A stretch of 64,000 bases of DNA, from the NCBI GenBank assembly GCA_050297855.1, contig JBNKTC010000010.1, positions 186,001 to 250,000 on the forward strand, in the 5' to 3' direction. The translations under genes and the position numbers were made by a program. Of the stretch, positions 42,453 to 50,679 are shown one piece after another (position 1 is the stretch's first letter; every line of letters starts with the position of its first letter). The notes under the pieces were generated by a model that searched no databases, was not told the DNA's origin, and saw only the letters and a program-made list of their open reading frames with translations. This DNA comes from SZUA-545 sp050297855. GTDB lineage: Bacteria > Campylobacterota > Campylobacteria > Campylobacterales > SZUA-545.

Positions 42453-43841
42453 TTAGAAATCGATTCCTGCAATGATACGGATAACTTGTCGTGTATCTTC
42501 TGCTGCATTGTAATTAGCTTGGTTAATGTACATCGCTGCAAGGTTCAGATCATCAAGTTTAGTTTTGAAAACAACGTCGATCTCAGATGTTGTCGTATCA
42601 ATACTGTGTGCACCACTACCTACGATAGCATAACCGCTCGTACCGTCACCCATCTGATACATACCGTAAGATACGGCAAGTTTGGACGCTTCGCCCATAC
42701 CCATAGATGCACCTACTTTTGTAGATGTAGTACCCGGCTGTGCTGCATACATACCATCAGAGAAGATAGATGCAGTAGGCAGTTTTGTCTTTTTGAAGTT
42801 TGTCGCTGTATTCGCTACAGGAATGTTACCGTCGCTGACAGATGAGACTGCGGCATATGCTGCGATATCACCGAATTTAGCATGTACTTTGGCTGCTGTA
42901 GCTGTTGTGGAACCTACATCATTTAGGAAATCAAGAAGCTCTTCAGTAATACCAGTTGGAGTTACGGAAGCTCCGATTACGTCAACACCGAAGTCACCCA
43001 TTTTAATTTTGGCATCGACCCATACTGCAGATGCTGTATCAGTTACGCTGTAGTACCAAAGGTTTACAGGAACGCTCTCAACGGATTTATTCAGAATACC
43101 AAGGGCATATGCACCACCTTTGTCTTTTGCACCAAGAGAAACTGTATCAAGAGTGTCGGTATCACCATTAAGGTCAGTTGCTACATCACTTTCGTTGATT
43201 GAAGCAGCGCCCCAGTAGCTGCTAAAGCCATTGTTGACAGTTTTTGTGTTTGTTGCAAGAACATCAGCGTTGTTAAAACCGTTACCTCTTGATACGGATG
43301 CTGCAATCACTGTAGTGTCCGGCAGGCTGCTGTTTACAAGTACTGCAGCTTCAAATGTATTGGGTGCTGCATTCCATTTTTCTGTGTATGCAAGTGGTGT
43401 ATCGAGTTCTTGTCGACCGATTTTCAGCAGGTTGCTGGAGCTTGCCTGGTATGTGAAGTAAGATTCACCCAGCCACATTGGCATGTTGCCATCACCATTG
43501 AGTCCACCGTTTTGGGAACCGTTTGTGATTGCTTCACCTTCAACCAAATTGCTTTCAAGACCCAGTGTTGTCGCACTGTAAAGTTTGAATCCAAGCCCTA
43601 ATTTTTCTGTAGCTTTTGCAGTCACACCAAGGTTTAGAACCAGATCACCTGATTCGTTAGCACCTTTAGTTGTATCTGTTAGATTATGACCAAAGAAGTT
43701 GTCATCACTTACAGCATCATCATTAATGGATTGATACCAAAGCTTGACGCCTCCAGTAACTTTTGTATCTTCAAGCGCCATTGCCGCAGAAGATGTCAGT
43801 AGAGTAGCCGCTACCAGGCTAAGTCCAATTTTTTTTGTCAT
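42453..43841 (-). CDS. Opr-type outer-membrane porin A
   Basis: A 462-residue protein with signal peptide MTKKIGLSLVAATLL... ending near SSAAMA, then barrel-like alternating strands (KVTGGVKLWYQSIND, LKLGLGFKLYSAT-type repeats) and a terminal phenylalanine (IIAGIDF). The segment IGRQELDTPLAYTEKWNAAPNTFEAAVL resembles the conserved turn of OprD-family porins. I start the gene at the ATG at 43841 because AAGGGGAAAT precedes it; frames opening farther upstream lie in a leader shared with porin B. Codon use is AT-richer than in the flanking housekeeping genes. Confidence 0.8.
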   Translation of the reverse strand: MTKKIGLSLVAATLLTSSAAMALEDTKVTGGVKLWYQSINDDAVSDDNFFGHNLTDTTKGANESGDLVLNLGVTAKATEKLGLGFKLYSATTLGLESNLVEGEAITNGSQNGGLNGDGNMPMWLGESYFTYQASSSNLLKIGRQELDTPLAYTEKWNAAPNTFEAAVLVNSSLPDTTVIAASVSRGNGFNNADVLATNTKTVNNGFSSYWGAASINESDVATDLNGDTDTLDTVSLGAKDKGGAYALGILNKSVESVPVNLWYYSVTDTASAVWVDAKIKMGDFGVDVIGASVTPTGITEELLDFLNDVGSTTATAAKVHAKFGDIAAYAAVSSVSDGNIPVANTATNFKKTKLPTASIFSDGMYAAQPGTTSTKVGASMGMGEASKLAVSYGMYQMGDGTSGYAIVGSGAHSIDTTTSEIDVVFKTKLDDLNLAAMYINQANYNAAEDTRQVIRIIAGIDF

Positions 43842-44002
43842 ATATTTCCCCTTTTGAAATAAGTACGATACCATTATAGGAAAAATTAATATAACAGATT
43901 CCTTAACGTTTTGGTCTCAGAATAAAAAAAAATAATGCAGTGTTACAAAAATGTAGAAAAAAAACAGAAAATGTCTATATATAATATGTATAGAAAAAAT
44001 AG
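43842..44002 (-). promoter_or_regulatory. 5' region of porin A: leader, -10 and upstream element shared with porin B
   Basis: The 25 bases before the start codon (43866-43842), containing the ribosome-binding site, are identical to those of porin B. TATAAT lies at 43878-43873, giving a leader of about 25 nt. A 19-bp element, on the plus strand atatgtatagaaaaaatag at 43984-44002, begins exactly 143 bases from the start codon, as in porin B. The sequence between these blocks has diverged. Confidence 0.6.
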
Positions 44003-44056
44003 TAAAAAAGTCTGATTTTTTTGTGTCGTTTTTGGGTACAGAAGAGATTGGAAAGA

Positions 44057-44083
44057 GGTGCCGAAAGCTCGACACCTTTGGGA
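44057..44083 (-). terminator. Terminator of porin B
   Basis: GGTGCCGA and TCGACACC form a stem with one mismatch around AAGC, six or more bases past the stop, followed on the minus strand by TCTTTCC. Confidence 0.6.
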
Positions 44084-44088
44084 GTTTT

Positions 44089-45339
44089 TTAGAAAAGCAG
44101 ACCGAATTCGAGTGCTACTGTAGATCTTGTTTTTTCTGGTTTGTCATTTTTTCCAGAAACAAAAATTTCATCTTTACTGCTTGTTGATACGATCTCAGCA
44201 CGGATGAATGAGGACGCTGTCGGATTGTATGTTGGCGTGATTGTCAATGAGTTGACATCAAGTTCGTCCAGGTCACCCGGAACTTTTAGACCGGATTGGC
44301 TTTCGCCTAATGCAATCGTTGTCATTTCATAGCGTACAGGCATGCTGATGTTCTCGGCAAGTTTGATATTGGCTTTCAGTTGCATGCTGTTGACATCTAG
44401 GTCATATGCAGCAGCACCGGCACTTGTAGCCAAAGCTGTACCAAGAAGGGCATCGGCAGTATAACCGGAAGCCATAACTGTCGAGTGGTGCGTGTTATAT
44501 TCAAAACCTACATCAAATCCTGTAAGCTTTTCTGTAGCAGAAGCATTCAGTGTGCTCATACCGTCACCATTGTGGGCAAAGTAGTTAAGGCCGATATCTG
44601 CCTGATCAAGTCCAACATGTACACCGGCTTCCATACCGCTGGTCGCGGCATCGACAGTTTCGCTGTCTTGGGAACCTGTACCACCTTGGTTGTCAAAGGA
44701 TGTCGCGATTGTATTAATCAGACCTTTTTGAGCTGGATCCGCATTCGCCACGTCAACAGTAGTCGCTGTGTGTGAGCCACCCAGTACGGAACCGTCATTC
44801 AGACCGGCATATACTTTTGCCATACCAGCATCATAGGAAACACGTAGACCCGCCATTGCGACAGGCTGGAATACAAAGTCGGTTGTCCGTGTCATGTGTG
44901 CATTCAGTGCATCGACCGGTTTTTCACCGAAGTTTTGCCAGAGAAGACCGGCATTTACCATCACGTTGCTGACCGGTGTATAGTCGATATGTCCAAGCCA
45001 GACTCTGAAGTTGCTTTTACTTTCTGTAACAGGATCTCCTAGAACCACTTTAGCACCGGTTACGGTTTTAACCGCAAAGTTACCGGCTACGACCGTACCC
45101 CCGAAGGGATTATTGTCATCCACTTTGACTGTTGCCCCGATGACAGCTGTATCCAGGCAGAAGTAGTCATTATCTGCTGTTTTCGTGTTACCTTGGATAT
45201 TTTCAGACTGACTTGTCAGTGAAGCCGAGACACCACCCCAAAGTGTGAGGTTGTTATGCGGAGCTGAAACTTCAGCCGCCTGAATGCTTGTTGCGAGAAG
45301 TGCCGCCGCTGCGACACTAAGTCCGAATTTTTTTGTCAT
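44089..45339 (-). CDS. Outer-membrane porin B, paralogue of porin A
   Basis: A 416-residue protein with a signal peptide closely matching that of porin A (MTKKFGLSVAAAALLATS, cleavage near IQA), a beta-rich body (LTLWGGVSASLTSQSEN, FRVWLGHIDYTPVSNVMVNAG, GFDVGFEYNTHHS) and the end ALEFGLLF with terminal phenylalanine. One cysteine is present (DYFCLDTAV). The ATG at 45339 follows the same leader as porin A. The body is clearly diverged from porin A, while the 5' region is conserved. Substrate unknown. Confidence 0.78.
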   Translation of the reverse strand: MTKKFGLSVAAAALLATSIQAAEVSAPHNNLTLWGGVSASLTSQSENIQGNTKTADNDYFCLDTAVIGATVKVDDNNPFGGTVVAGNFAVKTVTGAKVVLGDPVTESKSNFRVWLGHIDYTPVSNVMVNAGLLWQNFGEKPVDALNAHMTRTTDFVFQPVAMAGLRVSYDAGMAKVYAGLNDGSVLGGSHTATTVDVANADPAQKGLINTIATSFDNQGGTGSQDSETVDAATSGMEAGVHVGLDQADIGLNYFAHNGDGMSTLNASATEKLTGFDVGFEYNTHHSTVMASGYTADALLGTALATSAGAAAYDLDVNSMQLKANIKLAENISMPVRYEMTTIALGESQSGLKVPGDLDELDVNSLTITPTYNPTASSFIRAEIVSTSSKDEIFVSGKNDKPEKTRSTVALEFGLLF

Positions 45340-45660
45340 ATATTTCCCCTTTTGAAATAAGTACATCCCCATTATAAATCACCCTTTTCTGACAAAAACC
45401 TTAAATTTGCTTATAATAAAAATAAAAAAATCGAATAATTATAACTATTACTTATAATAATGAAAATCATATATATATATTATATGTATAGAAAAAATAG
45501 ATAAACTATCCGGTTTAAAAATGACAGTTTTGAAATTTTTTATCTATTGGTTAAATTTTAACCATACACACTGATACTTTTTAACAATTTATCCCATATA
45601 ATGATTTCGTAACTAGCACGGTTTATAATGATCGTGTTAAAAAAACAGTAAGGAATAAGT
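45340..45660. promoter_or_regulatory. AT-rich divergent regulatory region between porins B and C
   Basis: These 321 bases contain no gene. Toward porin B (minus) they hold the shared leader (45364-45340), TATAAT (45376-45371) and the 19-bp element (45482-45500, 143 bases from the start codon). A TA-dinucleotide run at about 45470-45485 adjoins it. Toward porin C (plus) TATAAT lies at 45597-45602. The leader ends in AAGGAATAAGT before the porin C ATG. Confidence 0.6.
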
Positions 45661-46914
45661 ATGAAAAAAAGTATTGGACTTAGTCTGGTAGCAGCAACAC
45701 TGCTTGCCGGAAATGCAATGGCCATGGACCTTGGTGCAGGTAAACTGACAGGTGACGTGCGCGCACTTTATATGAGTGAAAGTGGTAACCTTGATGAGAG
45801 TGCACTGGGTCTTGGTATTAACCCAGCATATTCACAGGAAGTTGCTTCCGGTCTTTCTTTTGAAGTAGGTGTGGGTGTTGCTGTTCCAGTAACTGAAAGT
45901 AAAGAAGATGTTGCGGCTGATGCTTACTATATGGCTAAATCTCCAGATACTGCAGGTGATGGCTCTGAAGCATATTCTGCTGTTACAAAAGCGAATGTAA
46001 CATATTCATTCGGTGATGGGTTTATCAAAGCCGGTTATCAAGACCTTAGCACACCGTTGGCAAGTAGTGATGATATCCGACTGGTTCCAAACTCTTTCAT
46101 GGCAGCTGTTCTGGGTTATACAGGTATCAAAAACCTGACGCTGGTAGCTGCTCAAGTAACTCAAATGGCAGGTCTAATCGACGGTGCTGCTGAAGATGCT
46201 GAAACATACAACAGTATGTCAGACCAAGCTCTTGCAGGTGTTGCTGGTTCAAATGATGCTGTTGATGACAAAGGTGTTACGGCACTAGCAGCAATTTATG
46301 GAAATGAAGAAGCCGGTGCAAACGGTCAGGTATGGTACTACTCAATGCCTGAGCCAATTTCCGGTATCGGTGCTATTACAGCAATGTATGCTGATGCGGG
46401 TATGACATTTGGCATGGTTAATGTCGCTGCGCAATATGGTTCATTTGATGTTGCTGATTTCTATTCCAATACATTTACTGGTCTGAAAGCAGAAATTGCT
46501 GCGACAGACACAGTGACAGTTATCGCTGCTACAAACAGCTTTTCATACACAGATAACGGTGTAGAAGCTGCACTTGGTGCCGGGACATATGCTCCTGCAT
46601 GGTACAAATGGGGTGGTTACCCTGAGTGGGCTGTAGCGGATGAGCTATGGGCTGTCAATGCTGACTGGGATGGTGGTTCTGCATCCAAGCTGGCTGTTGC
46701 ATTCAGCGGGGTTGAAAATCTGAGCCTTGCAGCAGGTTATGTTGCATTCTCTGATGTAGGTGCCGGTGTTGACGTGATAGCTGATTATGCTGTAAATGAT
46801 CAGATCTCTGCAGGACTGGTTTATGAGACCGTTTCCCTCGAAGATGACTATAAAACAGCTAACTCCATGGATGATTACACGGTTACAAAAATCAGAGCTT
46901 CTTACGCTTTCTAA
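45661..46914 (+). CDS. OprD-like porin C
   Basis: A 417-residue protein with signal peptide MKKSIGLSLVAATLLAGNA. The segment IKAGYQDLSTPLASSDDIRLVPN followed by SFMAAVLGYTGIKNLTLVAAQ matches the conserved strand-turn-strand of OprD-like porins (split here to show position, about 120-165). It ends in KIRASYAF with terminal phenylalanine. It is a clear paralogue of porin D, 123 bp downstream in coding order, but has AT-richer codons. It has its own promoter and terminator. OprD-type barrels pass small acids or peptides; specificity is unknown here. Confidence 0.82.
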   Translation: MKKSIGLSLVAATLLAGNAMAMDLGAGKLTGDVRALYMSESGNLDESALGLGINPAYSQEVASGLSFEVGVGVAVPVTESKEDVAADAYYMAKSPDTAGDGSEAYSAVTKANVTYSFGDGFIKAGYQDLSTPLASSDDIRLVPNSFMAAVLGYTGIKNLTLVAAQVTQMAGLIDGAAEDAETYNSMSDQALAGVAGSNDAVDDKGVTALAAIYGNEEAGANGQVWYYSMPEPISGIGAITAMYADAGMTFGMVNVAAQYGSFDVADFYSNTFTGLKAEIAATDTVTVIAATNSFSYTDNGVEAALGAGTYAPAWYKWGGYPEWAVADELWAVNADWDGGSASKLAVAFSGVENLSLAAGYVAFSDVGAGVDVIADYAVNDQISAGLVYETVSLEDDYKTANSMDDYTVTKIRASYAF

Positions 46915-46931
46915 TTTTTCCTCCTTCTAGA

Positions 46932-46957
46932 TTCCCGGGACTCTCCCGGGAACTTTT
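46932..46957 (+). terminator. Terminator of porin C
   Basis: TTCCCGGGA and TCCCGGGAA form a perfect 9-bp stem around CTC, followed by CTTTTC. Confidence 0.85.
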
Positions 46958-47064
46958 CTAATAATTTTCATATACCACTTCCCAAAAACTCTTTTTTATG
47001 CTTAAATAGGAATGCACATTGATCATTTCTAACTAAAATGGTCCCTACATGGAAAGGAGTAGTG

Positions 47065-48366
47065 ATGCAAAAAATCATTCAATTAAGCCTGGCGGCGTCG
47101 GTATTGTTGGCCGGGAGCGTAGCGGCGGATACCCAACTCGGTGAGAAAACGGTACTAAGCGGCGATGTCCGTGCAGTCTATTATGCGGAAGACGACGGAA
47201 CGAACAGTGAAAATGCCCTGGGGCTTGGCCTCAACCCTACGGTCACGACAGATTGTCTCTTTACGGACAAGCTGAAGTGGGAGATCGGTCTGGGGGTCGC
47301 GGTACCCTTGAGCGAAAGCAGTGAGGGGTATGGTGTTGAAGCCGGTCACGGGATTGCCGGTGATGTAGCCTATGACGGTAACGTCAGTGCCGATGCTTCA
47401 AAATCATATGCAGCTTTAACAAAATTAAACGGTACTTTTGATTACGGCAGCGGGTTTGTCAAGATCGGGTACCAGACCCTGGAGACCCCGATGGCGGACA
47501 GTGACGATATTCGACTGGTCCCCAATACCTATTTTGCCGGTATATTGGCCTATACGGGTATAAAAAACATAACGCTTTTGGCCGCCCATGTAAGTCATAT
47601 GGCGGGGGTCGTGGACAGTGGATCGTCTGAAGGACCGGAAAACTACCACAGCATGTCCGATGTGGCACTTGGCGGTGAATTAGGTGGTAATGATTTGGTT
47701 GATGACGTAGGTGTATCAGCCGTAGCCGGAATATATTCCAATGAAGAGGCTGGAGCAAATGGCCAGCTTTGGTACTATTCGATGCCGGATGCCGGTGTAA
47801 AAATCGGAAATGATGATCTGGGTGCAGTCTCAGCAATGTATTTGGATGCCGGTATGGCATTTGGTCCGGTTAGTGTGACAGCTCAGTATATGAGTTTTGC
47901 AACAGCTTTGTGGTCGAATACGGCAACAGGTGTAATGGCGGAAGTCGAATTGGAAGGCGGGATCGGGCTAGTGGCTGCTATGAACAGCTACAGTTTTACG
48001 GATGACGGTCTGCAAAGTGCTGCTGGAGCAGCTATTATCGCCAAGCCAGCATGGTACGCCTGGGGCGGTTATCCCGAGTTTGTCGCCGGTGAAGAGGTGG
48101 ATGCCAGTTTCGGTGACTGGGACGGCGGAAGTGCTTCCATGGTCGGAGCCAGCTACGGCGGCGTAGAAAACCTTGGGCTCAGCGCGACGTACCTGACCTA
48201 CACCGATACGGTGAGTGCGGTCGACGTTGTCGCGGAATACAGTATTGATGATGCGATGAGCGCCGTACTGATCTACGAGACAAAAACATACGAAGATGCG
48301 TATAAGACAGCGGAAGGCGTTGACGATACGACAACGACGGAAGTGAAATTCTTCTATACGTTCTGA
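47065..48366 (+). CDS. OprD-like porin D, paralogue of porin C
   Basis: A 433-residue protein with signal peptide MQKIIQLSLAASVLLAGS (cleavage near VAA). It matches porin C along its length: LSGDVRAVYYAEDDG, ALGLGLNP, IGLGVAVPLSESSEG, SDDIRLVPNTYFAGILAYTGIKN (about 145-170) and GGYPEFVAG. It ends in KFFYTF. The ATG at 47065 is chosen because GGAAAGGAG precedes it at 5 bases; an in-frame ATG 27 bases earlier lacks a site. Codon use is more like the surrounding genome than that of porin C. A TAAAAT at 47034-47039 may be its -10. Confidence 0.82.
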   Translation: MQKIIQLSLAASVLLAGSVAADTQLGEKTVLSGDVRAVYYAEDDGTNSENALGLGLNPTVTTDCLFTDKLKWEIGLGVAVPLSESSEGYGVEAGHGIAGDVAYDGNVSADASKSYAALTKLNGTFDYGSGFVKIGYQTLETPMADSDDIRLVPNTYFAGILAYTGIKNITLLAAHVSHMAGVVDSGSSEGPENYHSMSDVALGGELGGNDLVDDVGVSAVAGIYSNEEAGANGQLWYYSMPDAGVKIGNDDLGAVSAMYLDAGMAFGPVSVTAQYMSFATALWSNTATGVMAEVELEGGIGLVAAMNSYSFTDDGLQSAAGAAIIAKPAWYAWGGYPEFVAGEEVDASFGDWDGGSASMVGASYGGVENLGLSATYLTYTDTVSAVDVVAEYSIDDAMSAVLIYETKTYEDAYKTAEGVDDTTTTEVKFFYTF

Positions 48367-48370
48367 TACT

Positions 48371-48388
48371 CCCGGGCTTCGGCCCGGT
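48371..48388. terminator. UUCG-capped terminator between porin D and the thioredoxin-like gene
   Basis: CCGGGC and GCCCGG close a very stable TTCG tetraloop five bases after the porin D stop. The opposing gene ends at 48394, so it can serve both. Confidence 0.75.
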
Positions 48389-48393
48389 GATGC

Positions 48394-48783
48394 TTACTCC
48401 TTGGCTACCGCCTGGAGGATCTGCATAAACATCATCGGATGGCGCGGTCCGAGGATCTTCTGGTAGCGCGTCCGAAGATCCGATGAGAAAAAGAAAGTCG
48501 CCGGGACGCCCCGGACATCGAGGGCTTCGGGATAGACGTCTTTGTTGATATCCAGTTCCAGGGCGATAAAGTGTTCGTTGATATACCCGGCGATCGCATC
48601 GTTGGAAAAGACTTCGCTGTGCATCTGTCTGCAGTAGCGGCAGCTCTCCGAACTCATCAGGATCATCACTTTTTTATTACTCGCTTTGGCCGCTTCGGCC
48701 GCACTTTTGAGGTCGTGTTTCCAGGCGATCTGTGCCGCGGATAAAAAGGAGGCGACAGCCAGCAGGAGAAGCAGTTTTTTCAT
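48394..48783 (-). CDS. Periplasmic thioredoxin-like protein
   Basis: A 129-residue protein with a signal peptide (MKKLLLLLAVASFLSAA) and a thioredoxin fold whose active site reads SSESCRYCRQM (C48, C51). The cis-proline follows in VRGVPATFFF. Short one-domain thioredoxins of this kind (thioredoxin_7/DUF255-like) reduce or isomerise disulfides in the periplasm, or carry reductant to cytochromes. I start at the ATG at 48783 because AAGGA precedes it; an in-frame upstream start would hide the signal peptide. Single gene, convergent with porin D. Confidence 0.8.
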   Translation of the reverse strand: MKKLLLLLAVASFLSAAQIAWKHDLKSAAEAAKASNKKVMILMSSESCRYCRQMHSEVFSNDAIAGYINEHFIALELDINKDVYPEALDVRGVPATFFFSSDLRTRYQKILGPRHPMMFMQILQAVAKE

Positions 48784-48992
48784 AATATTCCTTACTCTAG
48801 TTTGGTTACAAAACGGTGACATGATTATTACAATTGTAATAAACTTTTTAACGTAACCTATTTTACAATAACGTCCCGATACCCAAAGTTAAAACGTAAT
48901 CCTGTTTGAGAGTTTGTAACTAAAATGCAGATTCGCTTTGAATGTTATAAAGATTACGTTTAAATTGTGGGTATCGTTACCAAAGGGGAAGT

Positions 48993-50585
48993 ATGGATCT
49001 TAAAAATATTGAAAAAATAGAGAAAGCGACGGAGTTCGGCCGGAAAGACTCGATGCGTCTGGGCATCGCGCTCTTTTTCCTGATCGGCGTCATGCTGTTC
49101 GTCTCGTTCAATTCCGGAGCGAGTATGGACATGACACTGATCATCGCCGCCATGATTGGGGGATACATGGCGATGAATATCGGGGCCAACGACGTTGCCA
49201 ACAACGTCGGACCGGCAGTCGGTTCCAAGGCGCTTACACTGATGGGCGCGATCGTCATCGCGGCGGTCTTCGAGGCGTCCGGCGCCCTGATCGCGGGGGG
49301 CGATGTCGTCAGTACGATCAAAAAGGGGATCATCAACCCCGCCCTGATCGGTGACAGCGACACCTTTGTCTGGCTGATGATGGCGGCCCTGCTTGCCGCG
49401 GCCCTCTGGCTCAACCTGGCGACTTACCTGGGCGCGCCCGTCTCCACGACGCACTCCATCGTCGGGGGCGTTCTGGGAGCCGGGATCGCAGCAGCCGGAT
49501 GGGCCATCGCCAACTGGGGGACCATGGGCAAGATCGCGGCCAGCTGGGTCATCTCGCCGGTCCTGGGCGGTCTGATCGCGGCGACGTTCCTCTATCTGAT
49601 CAAGCGCGGCGTGACCCATAAAGAGGATATGCTGAGTGCGGCCAAAAAGATCGTGCCGATGCTGATCGCCGTCATGGCCTGGGCCTTTGCCACCTACCTG
49701 GCCCTTAAGGGGATCAAAAAGATCGTCAAGATCGATTTTGTCACGGCTGCCGCAGGCGGTCTGGTCATTGCCGTCGTTATTTATGCCATTATGAAATCCT
49801 ATGTCGCCAAGGCGGTTGCCGCTATGGAGAACAACAAAGAGAGTATTAACACCCTCTTTACCGTTCCCCTGATCTTTGCCGCGGCACTGCTCAGCTTCGC
49901 CCACGGCGCCAACGACGTCGCCAATGCTATCGGGCCGCTGGCTGCGATCAACGATGCCCTGACACACGGTGGCGTAGCGACCAAAGCGGCGATCCCGCTG
50001 TGGGTCATGCTGGTGGGGGCGCTGGGTATCTCCATCGGTCTGGCACTCTACGGTCCCAAACTGATCCGTACCGTCGGCAGCGAGATCACCGAGCTGGACA
50101 AGATCCGGGCTTTCTGTATCGCCATGGCCGCGGCCATTACGGTCATCCTTGCCTCCCAGCTCGGCCTTCCCGTCAGCTCCACCCACATCGCCGTGGGTGC
50201 GGTATTCGGTGTCGGTTTCCTGCGGGAGTATCTGAAGGGGAAATACGAAGCGAGCAAGCATGCGATCATCCTGGCGCATATGCGTGAGGAGAACGAGAAG
50301 ATCGACGAGTTTGTCAGCCGCTTCAAAAAGTCCTCGATGAAAGTCCAGGAGGAGATGCTGGCCGAGGTAAAAAAACGCTCGGTCAATGTCAACCTTGATG
50401 ATAATATCGAACACATCGAACTGGCACCTGAAGAGAGTAAGGCGCTCAAGAAACTCTTTAAAAAGACGCTGGTCAAGCGGAGCCACTTTAAAAAGATCAT
50501 CGCCGCCTGGCTGATCACCGTACCGGCTTCGGCTATCCTTGCCGCAGTCATCTATTACGCTATCCGGGGCTATATGCTTCCGTAA
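48993..50585 (+). CDS. pit: PiT-family inorganic phosphate transporter
   Basis: A 530-residue membrane protein of the PHO-4 family. The two signature repeats are MNIGANDVANNVGPAVGSKA near residue 65 and HGANDVANAIGPLAA near 305. About ten to twelve hydrophobic segments surround them, with a charged cytoplasmic loop between about 420 and 495 (KSSMKVQEEMLAEVKKRS) and a final membrane segment. It carries metal-phosphate with protons or sodium, usually as the low-affinity route. It is a single gene with a terminator, ahead of the high-affinity Pst system and its regulators. Confidence 0.9.
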   Translation: MDLKNIEKIEKATEFGRKDSMRLGIALFFLIGVMLFVSFNSGASMDMTLIIAAMIGGYMAMNIGANDVANNVGPAVGSKALTLMGAIVIAAVFEASGALIAGGDVVSTIKKGIINPALIGDSDTFVWLMMAALLAAALWLNLATYLGAPVSTTHSIVGGVLGAGIAAAGWAIANWGTMGKIAASWVISPVLGGLIAATFLYLIKRGVTHKEDMLSAAKKIVPMLIAVMAWAFATYLALKGIKKIVKIDFVTAAAGGLVIAVVIYAIMKSYVAKAVAAMENNKESINTLFTVPLIFAAALLSFAHGANDVANAIGPLAAINDALTHGGVATKAAIPLWVMLVGALGISIGLALYGPKLIRTVGSEITELDKIRAFCIAMAAAITVILASQLGLPVSSTHIAVGAVFGVGFLREYLKGKYEASKHAIILAHMREENEKIDEFVSRFKKSSMKVQEEMLAEVKKRSVNVNLDDNIEHIELAPEESKALKKLFKKTLVKRSHFKKIIAAWLITVPASAILAAVIYYAIRGYMLP

Positions 50586-50591
50586 CCTTTG

Positions 50592-50622
50592 GGCCGCTTT
50601 TGTATAAGCGGCCTGCCTTTTA
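50592..50622 (+). terminator. Terminator after pit
   Basis: GGCCGCTT and AAGCGGCC form a perfect 8-bp stem around a 6-base loop, followed by TGCCTTTT. Confidence 0.85.
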
Positions 50623-50679
50623 GAGCTGCCCTTAAGAGCTTTTAGACCATAATATCCCCCTGTTAAAGAGGGGTAAAAC

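Noticed and set aside
48900..48925. Possible Pho box before pit (CTGTTTG...TTGTAAC)
   Set aside because: The repeat period is 12 instead of 11 bases, the first half matches poorly, and no -10 lies at the 10-nt distance seen in the other three.
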